A program made the translations under genes and the position numbers. A stretch of DNA of 64,000 nucleotides from Aldehydirespirator sp965116865 (GTDB taxonomy: Bacteria; Actinomycetota; Acidimicrobiia; Acidimicrobiales; Aldehydirespiratoraceae): contig OZ220727.1 of NCBI GenBank assembly GCA_965116865.1, positions 744,001 to 808,000 of the forward strand, written 5' to 3'. Numbering within the stretch: position 1 is the first letter of the stretch; the number at the start of each line of letters is the position of its first letter. The notes under the pieces were generated by a model. That model was not told the DNA's origin. It worked only from the letters and a program-made list of their open reading frames with translations, and searched no databases. Shown in pieces: positions 1 to 10,500 of the stretch.

Positions 1-2267
1 AACCCGCTGTGACGGTGACAGTGATGTCGGCGCGCACGCCGATCCCCCAGCCGTCATAGACGACATAGGAGCTGCGCACCGTTCCTGAGAACCCGACATG
101 GGGGGTGAACGTCACTGCTCCGGTGGCGGTGTCTGTTTCGAAGGTTCCCCCGGCGGCGGGTAGCACCCGCAGCGACGCCGCGTCGAGCGTTCCTGCGGTG
201 GGGGCGGTGTCGTTGGCGAGCACAGGGATCTGCACGCTGTGGCCCAGCGTGGTGGTGGCGGTGTCATCGGCCGCGCACGGCGCCGCTTCGGGGTAGGCGA
301 CCAGCGGCTCGATCATGTACGCGGTGAGGGTCCCGCCGCCGGCTGCTGCTCCGGTTGCGGTCATGGCGTAGGCCCGCGGCGCGGCATCGGTCTGCGCGGC
401 GGATGCTGTGGGCACCGTCCAGTCAAGGCGTGTCGTGCCGTTCGCGTCGGCGGTGACGGCGGCGATGGTCGGGGCAGACAGTTCAGTGTCACCCAGCGAC
501 ACCGCGCCCGCGGTGAAACTCACCTCCACTGAAGGCGAGAAACCAGAAGCAGTCAACGTCACCTGCTCGCCCGGCGACACGAACACCGCGCCGCACACCG
601 CTGTGTCCACGCTGCTGGAGCGGATCAGGAATCCCGCCGACCGCGCCGGCGTCGGCCCGTCCCCGTCGTCGCTGTCTGGGGCCTGACGGGCCCCGCCGGA
701 ACCCGACACGGCCTTAGCAACGGTGCCAGAGCCTGAGCCGGTCCCAGCGAGCGGCACGGACCGCGCACCGGTGGAACTGGTGGTGGAGCCGCCGCGGCCG
801 GTGAACGGTTGCCGCCGCGGCGGCGCGTTCACTGGCAGGCCGGCGTCGTTGAGCGCAGCGCCGTCCGCGATCGCATCCAGGATGTACTGATCCAAAATCT
901 CCGCGTAGGCGCGCTGACCGGCCGCGTTGGGATGGAACGAACTGTCAGACCGCGCGATGGGCCTATTGTCGCGATCCACCACGAAGCCGTTGAGCCACCC
1001 GTCATGCGGGCTGCACGGCGAATGCCCCACGAAACTCAAACCGCTGTCGGTCAGGTTGACCCCTCCCACGACATCGACATAGTGCACCTCAGCCGCCGTT
1101 GCGGCCTCGAGGACGGCGTTGTTCAAGTCGTCGGCCATAGCCCGCAAGAACACAGCCTCACCCGCATCCACCACCACCGCCTCCGACCACAAGAACCCCG
1201 CAATCGCCGCATACCAGGCCGTCGCGTTGTAGACGTCGCGGGCTGAGAGGCTCTCACAGGCCTCGATCAGCTCCACGAACTCGGCGATCGCCCCCAAGCA
1301 CGCCGGAGACAGGCCCATCCCGAGGTCGGGCCCGCTCAGGGGGAATCGGTCGATGATGTCGCGGGGAGTGTCGGCGCAGGTGCCCATCAGGGGTGTCACG
1401 TACGGGTATCCCAGCACGAAGATCGCCGCTTGCGGCGCGACCTGCTTGATGTGCTGTAGCACATAGGTGATGCGAGTCTGCACCTGCTCGAACCCCAACG
1501 CCAGGTCCTCAGCAGTGCACGTGGTGTCGAAGTCGCCCTCGAATAGTTCGTCCGTGACGTGTATGCAACTCCTGAGGACTTGGCTGAAGCCGGCGTCGTT
1601 GCCGCCGATCGTCAATGTGATCATGTCGACGTTCTCGTTCTGCAGCTCCAGCAGGTTCTGCCAGGTGGCGAGCTGCGCGCCCTGGCGGGGCTCCCAGCCG
1701 GCCTGGGGGACGAGCTCGATCATGTTGGTGGTCTCATTGAGGGTGGGCACCGTCGCGGGCGCCTTGACAGATGGCCGGTTGGTGTGGGCGAACAGGCCGG
1801 CGGTGCTGGTGCCGTGCCGGTCGCCGGGATGGTAGATGTTGTGGCTGATGGCGTCGGTGCACGCAACGGTGGCGAAGGTCACGTCTATGCCCAAGGCGTC
1901 GTTGCCGAGAGTGTCTTGTTGGAACAGCGCCGGGTAGGACTCGCTCCAGCGGTGGCACTCCAGCCCGCCGTCGAGTCTGTCCCCGACGCGGTGGGTGATG
2001 TAGCGGCCCGCAGGGGGGTTGGCGCCGGCTTCGCCTGAGGAGTAGGAGTCGCCCAGCGCGATGTAGTTGACGGCCTTCGCGATCGGCAGCGGTATCCGGC
2101 TGCTGGCCTCCGGTGCGGGATCGTTGGGCTGGGTGATGTCGTGGTGGCCGTCGCGGTCGCGGTCATGGAACACCACCAACTCGTCTTGTTGCATCGCGAA
2201 GAACGGCACCGCCTCCACGGTGTAGCGCACCACGAACTCGCCGTTGTCGTCGGTCACGCACGAGCCC
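1..2267 (-). pseudogene. 5'-truncated SGNH-hydrolase surface protein, paralogue of the giant gene at 4.5-11.1 kb
   Basis: On the minus strand one frame stays open from about 2267 off the left edge, without a start codon. It begins in a linker (CVTDDNGEF, then DRDRDGHHD) and runs into an SGNH/GDSL hydrolase domain: block I GDSYSSGE near 2040-2065, block III GGNDAGF near 1590-1620, block V DSSFHPNAAGQ near 935-965. C-terminal beta-sandwich segments (VTFTPHVGFSG) follow near the edge. The same order occurs in the middle of the intact gene at 4544-11092, so this is its diverged paralogue. Its 5' half, which should carry signal peptide, LRRs and Calx-beta, has been replaced at about 2268 by a decayed transposable element. 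No frameshift is visible in the surviving part. The 3' end lies outside the window, so RTX repeats cannot be confirmed. Function inferred: secreted esterase or lipase-like protein, now probably unexpressed. Confidence 0.75.
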
Positions 2268-3240
2268 GCAGCGGCTGTGCTGCTATAGACGGCTGGACCA
2301 TAGCCGCGTCGAGAAGGCGGCGCGCCGATGTCGCTGCCGGTCGGCTCGGTCGATTCGCCCATGGGCCGCCGTTAACGCCGACACCGGACCGATCGGGGAG
2401 ACCTTGGCGCAACGCACATGTGACATCGCGATGAAGGCACTGCACCTGATCTCCGACATGGACTTCTCCCGCAAGCTCGACACCTACACCATCCCGCGGC
2501 GCCGAGCCGGCGACCAGGTCCACATGAACTTCCCCGCCCCGGCGACCATCGCCGCCGACAAGCCGATCCAAATCAAAGGACGCAGTCACCGAGTGCTGCG
2601 ACGGGACCGTCACCGTCACCATCGAAGACCTGCCGACGTTCCAGAGTCCCGCGTACGGCACGCCTGACCACACCAAGATCATGAACCAGCGCAACGCCGT
2701 CGAGTCGCCGTTCGGGACCGCCCGCGACAAAGGCGGCCTCGAACCCGGCACATGCAAAGCAGCCCGTCTCGAACCCCACGCCCTGTCAGCACTCATGACC
2801 TTCGTCGTGATGAACCTCCAAACGACAATGGACCCAAGAAATCAAAGAAGTTCAAGGGCTGGTGAAGCGACACCGACAGCAACAAGCCACCCACCCCCAG
2901 GGCGCAGCCGCGCCAGTCGATGACACCGAACCGACCGATGACACACTCGAGCCAGTCAATGAGCCCGAGCCCGCCGATGACGCCCAGCCCGAGGCCGAGC
3001 GGGTCGAGCCCGTCAATGAGGCCGAGCCAGTCGAGGCTGAGCCCGCCGACGAAGTCGAGGTGGTCGAGTCCGAGCAGACCGACGAGGCCGAACCCACCCA
3101 CGAAGCTCAGCCCGACGAAGCCGCTCCCGCGGGCGAGAAGCCGGTCTCAGATCCTCCCGAACTACCTCAAGCGGTGAGACCCAGACCCAATGACAGTGGC
3201 GGATCAGCCGCCACCGGCCACAAGCGCCCAAGGCCACCCC
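2268..3240 (+). mobile_element. Decayed transposase-like element, copy 1, with acidic-repeat tail
   Basis: The segment shares near-identity with 11163-12000, starting at the same base pattern (gcagcggctgtgctgctata). Two pieces in different frames make a broken transposase: first TRDIAMKALHLISDMDFSRK and MNFPAPATIAAD, then after a frameshift near 2580 NQRNAVESPFGTARDKGG and LSALMTFVVMNLQ. The latter resembles the C-terminal end of DDE transposases (R-N-x-V-E...K). A Glu/Pro/Val/Asp-rich tail of near-repeats follows (EPVNE, EPADE, QTDEAEPTHEAQPDEA) to about 3165. No terminal inverted repeat or target duplication could be assigned, so the IS family is left open. It interrupts the SGNH gene on its left. 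Confidence 0.6.
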
Positions 3241-3555
3241 CATAACGAGCCGTCGACCCTGACAGCGAAGCTGACGGTCTCACGCCGTCAGCTTCGTCGC
3301 GCCCACGCGCACAGCCCTGAACGGCCCAGCGAGCAATCCAACGGCATTCGCGGCCCGCCCAATCGGACCAATGGCTTCAGCGACGCCCCACCACGGCTGC
3401 ATCCTGTCTTGGTTCGGATCGATGAACCCTCTAGGTTCGGATCGACCCATAGTGGGCCAATCCATACCTCAAACCCCGTTGGAATACCAAGGCGCTTTCT
3501 TGCCTATTCTGGGGATTCCCCGTTCGCAGGGGTAGTGGTTCCCCGTTCGCTGGGA
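3225..3555. repeat. Dispersed island repeat, copy 1
   Basis: About 330 bp following the transposase remnant and recurring at 13660-13868, 15778-16112 and, rearranged, 17513-17936. It contains a perfect 12-bp hairpin, a double palindromic block (GGTTCGGATCGATGAACC then GGTTCGGATCGACCC) near 3410-3456, and ends with two GATTCCCCGTTCG-like direct repeats. It probably marks the outer part of the element or a separate non-autonomous element. Confidence 0.7.
3266..3296 (+). terminator. Perfect 12-bp hairpin after transposase remnant
   Basis: Arms CGAAGCTGACGG (3266-3277) and CCGTCAGCTTCG (3285-3296) around a 7-nt loop, with no T-tract. The same hairpin occurs at 15825-15855 and 17676-17706. It could be an I-shaped terminator or an element end. 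Confidence 0.5.
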
Positions 3556-3839
3556 CCAGTTCTTGTCGAAGATGGGTCTTGGACACGATGGCGAGGCCGA
3601 AGCGGCTGGTTGGTTGTGCCGACCTCGATGCTGCGTCGGCGGGGTCGTCTGTGGCCGCGGTCTGTGGGATGCCGGGTTAGTGCTGGCGGTTTCGCAGCAT
3701 TGGCTGCCTCGTCATGATGTGGTCCGGGCTTCTTGCATCGGAGGCGCGCCCCGCAGGGTGTCGTTCCCAATCGTGTCGTTCTGGCTGTGGCAGCCATGGG
3801 TGCAGCAGGCTTTCGATGTTCCCACGACGCCTGCTGGCA
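3556..3839. other. Gene-free stretch, nothing recognised
   Basis: Between the dispersed repeat and the RDD gene. Short frames on both strands have no recognisable motif; it may be eroded element DNA. Confidence 0.4.
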
Positions 3840-4547
3840 TCACCCGGGCGGCGGCAAGCTTCGCGGCCACGGCTTTGCATGCTTGGACTGGTCTGGCCGC
3901 GCCTGCGGGTGCGGTCGCCAGCCCTTGGCGGCCCTTTCCTGCAGCCGCTCAATGACATCGTCAGTGGCACGCACGACGATCGTTCCCGCGGCCTTGTCGT
4001 GCCATCCGCGACGGTTCCTGTCGAACAACGACGATGCGTAAACGAGCGCCCAAGGCACAGCGGCGCCTCCTGCGGCAGTCCCCCAGAAGTCGCCGGGGCC
4101 GGCGTCTTGAGTCCCGGGCAGCACCACTAGCACCGCGACCACCGCGGTGACGACTCCCGCTGCGTGAGGGATAGCGAACCGCAGGCGGCAGCGTCTGCGT
4201 TCCACGGAGCCCTCCTCGCCGATCACGGGGGCCTCGCCGTTCCAGCGCACCACCCGAATCTCCGCGAGCCCCTTGCCCCACGTCTGCCCGGAACGGGCGG
4301 TGGTGCCGACCTCGTACAGGTAGGCGGGTATCGACGCCGGAACCATCAGGATCAGCCAAAGCACGAAGAAGATGTAGAGGTCCTCCAAGGCCTCGCGCCT
4401 CAAGAACGCACTCGTGACAAGCAGGGAGATGATGACTGTGACGATGAACATCACGAACTCGATGACGGCCATGGCGCACGTGTCAATGAGTCTGGCCGTG
4501 GCCCGCTTCCACAGCGGGGCCCGCCACTTGGGTGCGGACTCGTTCAC
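3840..4547 (-). CDS. RDD-family membrane protein
   Basis: A 235-residue protein with an RDD domain: an early Arg/Asp motif (RATARLIDTCAM), hydrophobic segments at about residues 20-47 and 57-82, a charged WGKGLAEIRVV loop, further membrane segments near 130-150 and 160-180, and the closing motif RRGWHDKAAGTIVV. RDD proteins are small membrane proteins of mostly unknown role; some have been linked to ion exchange. I chose GTG at 4547 because it overlaps the TGA stop of the upstream giant gene (GTGA), which implies translational coupling. An ATG eight codons upstream (4571) is also in frame. It is the second gene of a two-gene operon with the LRR/SGNH/RTX protein, so it may serve export or anchoring of that protein; this is inferred from position only. 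Confidence 0.75.
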   Translation of the reverse strand: MNESAPKWRAPLWKRATARLIDTCAMAVIEFVMFIVTVIISLLVTSAFLRREALEDLYIFFVLWLILMVPASIPAYLYEVGTTARSGQTWGKGLAEIRVVRWNGEAPVIGEEGSVERRRCRLRFAIPHAAGVVTAVVAVLVVLPGTQDAGPGDFWGTAAGGAAVPWALVYASSLFDRNRRGWHDKAAGTIVVRATDDVIERLQERAAKGWRPHPQARPDQSKHAKPWPRSLPPPG

Positions 4548-7500
4548 GGTCCGCGGCCCTCGTTCTCGCAACCGGTGCTGGTGTGGCCGCGGGTGCAGGC
4601 GTCGGTGTCGTCGCCGCCGTCGAGGTGGTCGACTCCGTTGCCGCCGTCGAGGGTGTCGTCGCCCGCGCCGCCCCAGATGCGGTCATCGGCGGCTCCGCCC
4701 CGCAGGGTGTCGTCGCCGGGGCCGCCGTGGAGTTCGTCGTTGTGGCCCTGACCGTCGAGGGTGTCGTCGCCCGCGCCGCCCCACAGCGTGTCGTCTTGGG
4801 TGTTGCCGTCGAGGTCGTCGGCTCCTAAGCCTCCGTGCAGGTTGTCGGCTCCGGCGCCGCCGGTGATGGTGTCGTCACCCTTGCCGCCCCAGAGTGTGTC
4901 GTCGCCGTTGCCGCCGCGCAGCACGTCGGTGCCGGGTCCGCCCCAGAGTGTGTCGTCGCCGGCGTGGCCGTCGAGGCTGTCGTCGCCCGCACCGCCGAAG
5001 ATGAGATCGTTCTCGCCGCCGCCCACGACGGTGTCATCTCCCGCTCCGGCGTAGATGCGGTCGTCGCGGCGGTTGCCGTAGAGCGCGTCGTCGCCGTCGC
5101 CGCCCCAGAGTGTGTCGGTTCCGTTGCCGCCGTAGAGGGTGTCGCCTCCGGGTCCGCCCCATAGCAGATCGTCGCCGTCGGCCGCGCCGATGAGGGTGGC
5201 GTCGCCGCCGTAGAGGGTGTCGTCTCCGGCTCCGCCGATGATGATGTCGTCGCCGCCGAGGCCGTAGATGACGTCGTCGCCGCCGAGCCCGCAGATCACA
5301 TCATCGCCAGCAGTGCCCCGCAACGTCTCGGCTGCGTCGGTGCCGACGATGGTGCAGCCCGTCGTGCCGACGAGGATCGTCACCTCGGCAGCATCACAGG
5401 CTCCGAGAGCGTCACAGACCTCATAGACGAGACTGTCGAACCCGCCGGCACCTGCGACATATTGCACCGCGGGGTCAACGGCTGAAGTGATGACACGGGC
5501 CGCGCCCGACACCGGGGGGCGGGTGATGCGAAGCGTGGACGAGTCGAGATCCTCGTTCGGGTCGTGGTCGTTGCCCAACACGTCGATGGTCACGCTCTGC
5601 GCGACATCGGCGTGGTGCCAGTCGTCGCTCGCCTCAGGGCCGGCCTGGGGGATCGTCACCGCCGGGACGACCACCATCTCGTAGTCGTCGTCGATCACCG
5701 TGTCGACCACATCGGCGCTGTAGACGTGATCCATGCCCGAACCGCCGTAGACGGTGTCGGCGCCCGACCCGGCGATGATGCGGTCGCCGCCGCCGCGGCC
5801 GTAGACGGTGTCTGCGCCGTCGCCGCCGTAGACCCACTCCACCCCGGCGCCGCCGATGATCGTGTCGTTGCCGCCCTTGGCGTCGATCACGTGGAACGAG
5901 CGGTGGTCATCGGGATCGGGCACACATATCACGTCGTCTGCGGCGGTGCCCTCGATTAGCACAACCCCGGCGGTGCCGCTGATAGTGCAGCCCGCGCTGA
6001 CGGTCACCGTGACGTCGCCGCGCACTCCGATACCCCAGCTGTCATACACCCAATAGCGAGCAGCCACCGCGCCCGAGAAGCCCGCATCGGGTGTGAACGT
6101 CACCGAGCCGGTTGCATGGTCGACCGCGAAGTCGCCGCCACGGACCGGTTGAACCCACAGCGACGACGCGTCCAACGAGCCGCCCGAAGGAGCAACATCG
6201 TTCGCCAGCAACGGAATCTGAACCGAACGCCCCAGCGGCGTCGCAGCAGCGTCAGCGACCGCGCACGGCGCGGTCTGCGGATAGGCCACCAGCGGCTCTG
6301 CCATGTAGGCAGTGTGGGTGCCGCCGCCGGCTCCCGAACCTGACGCGTCGACCACATAGGCCCTCGGAGCAGCGTCCTGATCCGCCGGCGGCGCGCTCGG
6401 CACCGTCCACAGCACCTCCAACAGCCCCTCGCTGTCAGCGACAGCAGCCGGAACCGACAGGCCGCTCAGTTCGGTGCCATCAAGCGAAGCGGCCCGCAGC
6501 GAGAAACTCACGGCCGCGCCCGGCGCGAAACCCCCAGCCTCCAGCCCGACCTGCTCACCGGAGGCAGCGAACGGAGAACGGCACCCCGCCCCCGAAGCCG
6601 CACGCCTCGCCACCAGATACCCCGCCGTTGCCTGTGTCGTGCCCTCAGAACTCTGGCCGCTGGCACCTGGCGAATTCTCTTCGCCGGAGGCATCGGCTTG
6701 CCGCGTCGAAGGAATCCCCGGCTTAACAGCCAATGAGGCGGTCCCCTCGATCCTTGAACTCCGGGCTCGGGTGGGCGACACCTCAACTGTGCCCGGGTTC
6801 ACCGGCAGGCCAGCCTCGCTCAACTGCGCGTCCTCGGCTGCGACCCGGTCGCGGACGTACTGCTCCAGAATGCGAGCGTACCCCTCCTGGCCAGCCTCAT
6901 TGGGATGAAACGATCCGTCAGACGCCGCCAATCCCACTGTGTAACCCTTGGTCACGTAGCCGTGCAGCCAAGCGTCGGGCCCAGCACACGCAGAGTGCCC
7001 CACGAAGCCCTCAGGCGCCCCGGGCGCCGCAACACCGCCAACAACATCAACGAAATGCACCTGAGACCTCGACGCCGCCCCGGAGATCGCCGCGTTGAGC
7101 GCCATCGCAGACGACTGAATGAAATTCGCCTCCCTGTAGTTGATCCTCCCGTCGTTCGGACTGAGTATCGACCCGACCAGCGCCAAACCCAAGAAGGAGT
7201 CTCCCAGCACCTCAGAGCCTGACAGGCTGCTGCAGGTCCGAATGATCCTGTGTTCCATCTCGCACTGCGGCGATTCGTACTCGAATGTCGGCGGGCGATC
7301 ACTGGGGCCTGGTATCCGGGTGGGATCGGCGCAGTCAGTGAGCGTGGGAGCGAAGTACGGATACCCCAGAACGAAGATCGACGCTTGACCAGCCACCGTC
7401 TTCAGGTAGTCCAGTGTCGCCACGACCCGATCCTCAACTTCCTGGAACGTCAACGCCAGATCGTCTGCACCACAGGAACCATCCACCTCAAGTGGCGAAA

Positions 7501-10500
7501 CGCACGCCTCCAACACATCGGCGAAACCAGCGTCGTTGCCGCCGATAGTCACAGTGATCATGTCCACATCGTGCATTTCTTGCTCGGCTGCGAGCGAGAC
7601 GGCTTGGCGGGGCTCCCAGCGCGGGTCGCGGTCGTGCAACAACTCGCCGTCGTCTCCGCCGATGGTCGGTCTGTACACCGGCGCACCGAGACGCGCCCTG
7701 CCCGAGGGCCGGTCGGTATCGTGGGCTGCGCCGGGCGGGGGCGTGGGGTCGGGGTCGGACGGGTCATGGATGTTGTGGGTCTTGGCGCCGGTGCAGGCGT
7801 AGGTGGCGAAGGTAACGTCGATCAAGAGTTGTGAGCGGCCGAGGACTTCGTCGGCGAAGATGTGGGGGTATGCCTGGTCCCAGCGGCGGCATTCGGCGTC
7901 GGCGTCGCTGACGTCGGCTTGGTAGGTGGTGCCTTCGGGCGGTGTGTCGCCGGCTTCGCCTGAGGAGTAGGAGTCGCCCAGCGCGACGTAGTTGACGGCC
8001 TTCGCGATCGGGACGCCGATGGTGTCGCTGGGTTCGTGGCCGGATTCGCCGGGGTCGTGGTCGTGGCGGCCGTCGCGGTTGTAGTCGAGGTAGACGCGCA
8101 CGACGTCGCGTTGTTGGCGGAACAGGTTCACGGCACTGGTGGGGACGCGGTAGCGGACGATGAACACACCGTCGGGGTCGGTCATGCACGTGTTGCCGGC
8201 GTTGGGTGACGGGGTGGCTGCGGTGGGTGTGACCAGGCACATCACATCTGCGATGTGGCTCGGGCCGATGGACACGTACGCCTTGACGGGGGCGTTCGCG
8301 ACCGGTGCCTGGGGGATGATCGGCTCGCTTCCTGGGCGCTGGACCGGCTCGCCGGTGGGTGCCATCAGCTGCAGCCGTAGTTCGGTGTCCTGGCCGCGGC
8401 GGCTCACCGGCGTGCTGCCGGTGAGCGGCTCGATCACGAAGTCCTGGGGATACCGGTAGTCGTACAGGCCCGAGTGGCCGACCTCGCGGCTGGAGAAGCC
8501 GCTGTCGAAGATGTCGTAGGGCTCGCCGGCGTCGAACACGCCGTCGGTGTCGAGGTCGATCCAAGCGAGTAGCTGATGGTCCGAGCCGATGTCGGTGTCG
8601 GGTATCTGGACGATGTGGGTGGAGCGGCCGTCGCGAGTGAACTTGGCGGGCGTGGGCGACTCAGAGGTGCGGCAACCCGCCGCGGTCGACACTGCCGCAG
8701 TCGTCTGTGTCGTGCCGGTTTTGACCAGGCAGTAGCGGCTGGCGGTGATGCTGTCGGTGGGGCCGGCGATGACTTTGACCGCTGTGGGGTAGCCCACCGC
8801 GTGTGTGAGGTCGCCGCCGCAGGACAGGTTCACGTCGACGAAGACGTGATGCCAGTCGCTGTATCTGGTCTGTTCGACGGCGAACACGCCGGCGATGTCG
8901 CCTCTGACCGCCGCGTCGGCGCAGGCGGTGCTGGGGAAGCGGCGCTGGGGGGTGTCGTGTATCCACCCTCGGGCGTTGCTGTTGGCCAGTTCGGCGCCCA
9001 CCGGGTTGCTCAGCGACAGTGTGAACGTCTCGGTTCGCTCAGTGACGGCGTCATCGACTACCGGCACCGACACGGTCCCGTAGCGGGCGCCCGCAGCGAT
9101 CGTGAGCGTGCCCGACGTCGTGGTGTAGTCGACGCCCGCAGCCGCGGTGCCGGCTGTGGTCGTGTAGCTCACTGAGATCTCAGGCGCGGCCGCGGGCGGG
9201 TCCGAGCCGGTCACAGGCGGCGTGACCGCCACCGTGAACACCACCGCGCCGTCGCTCTCGCCCGCACGCGCCGCAGTCACCGACAACCTCGCCGGCGCGC
9301 AATACGGCAGGCCCGCGTCGAAGGAGATGACAGGCACCGACGACAACGCTGCAGGCACACAACCCGACAGATCATTGTTGCCCAGCCAGAGATTTCTGAG
9401 GTTGGTGAGGTTGCCGATCTCGGTTGGGATCGACCCCGACAAGCTGTTGCTGTACAGGCTGAGCCATCTGAGGTTGGTGAGGTTGCCGATTTCGGTTGGG
9501 ATCGCCCCCGACAAGCTGTTGCTGTACAGGCTGAGGCCGATGAGGTTGGTGAGGTTGCCGATTTCGGTTGGGATCGCCCCCGACAAGCTGTTGCTGTACA
9601 GGTAGAGGTCGCTGAGGTTGGTGAGGTTGCCGATTTCGGTTGGGATCGCCCCCGACAAGCTGTTGCTGTAGAGGCCGAGGCCGATGAGGTTGGTGAGGTT
9701 GCCGATTTCGGTTGGGATCGCCCCCGACAAGTTGTTGTTGGACAGCCAGAGATTTCTGAGGTTGGTGAGGTTGCCGATTTCGGTTGGGATCGACCCCGAC
9801 AAGTTGTTGTTGGACAGCCAGAGACTGATGAGGTTGGTGAGGTTGCCGATTTCGGTTGGGATCGACCCCGACAAGTTGTTGTTGGACAGCCAGAGACTGA
9901 TGAGGTTGGTGAGGTTGCCGATTTCGGTTGGGATCGACCCCGACAAGCTGTTGTTGGACAGGCCGAGATTTCTGAGGTTGGTGAGGTTGCCGATTTCGGT
10001 TGGGATCGACCCCGACAAGCTGTTGTTGCCCAGGTAGAGACTGATGAGGTTGGTGAGGTTGCCGATTTCGGTTGGGATCGACCCCGACAAGCTGTTGCTG
10101 TACAGGCCGAGGTGTGTCACGTGCCCGTCGGTGTTGGCGGTGATGCCGTACCAGTCCGCGACTGGGGCGGTGGTGTTCCAGTTTGTGTTGCGGGTCCAGT
10201 TCGCGCCGTCGGTGGCGTTGTAGAGCGCGACGAGCGCCGCTCGCTGCGTAGCCGGTGTGACCGGCTCATCACGCTGCGAGCGCGCCCTTGCCGGGGGCTC
10301 GATGCCGACGGTGCCGACGCCGACGAAGTCGCCCGGCGGCAGCGCGACGCCCGCGGCGACGGTGCGGCATGATGACCAGCCTGATGCGGCCCGGTGGTCG
10401 CAGTTGGCGAAGTCCGCCGCGAACGCGCCGCCGTCGAACACCACATCGAGTTCGCCCAACGCCTGATATGTCTGGAGGCTCAACGTCGAGGCGCCTACCA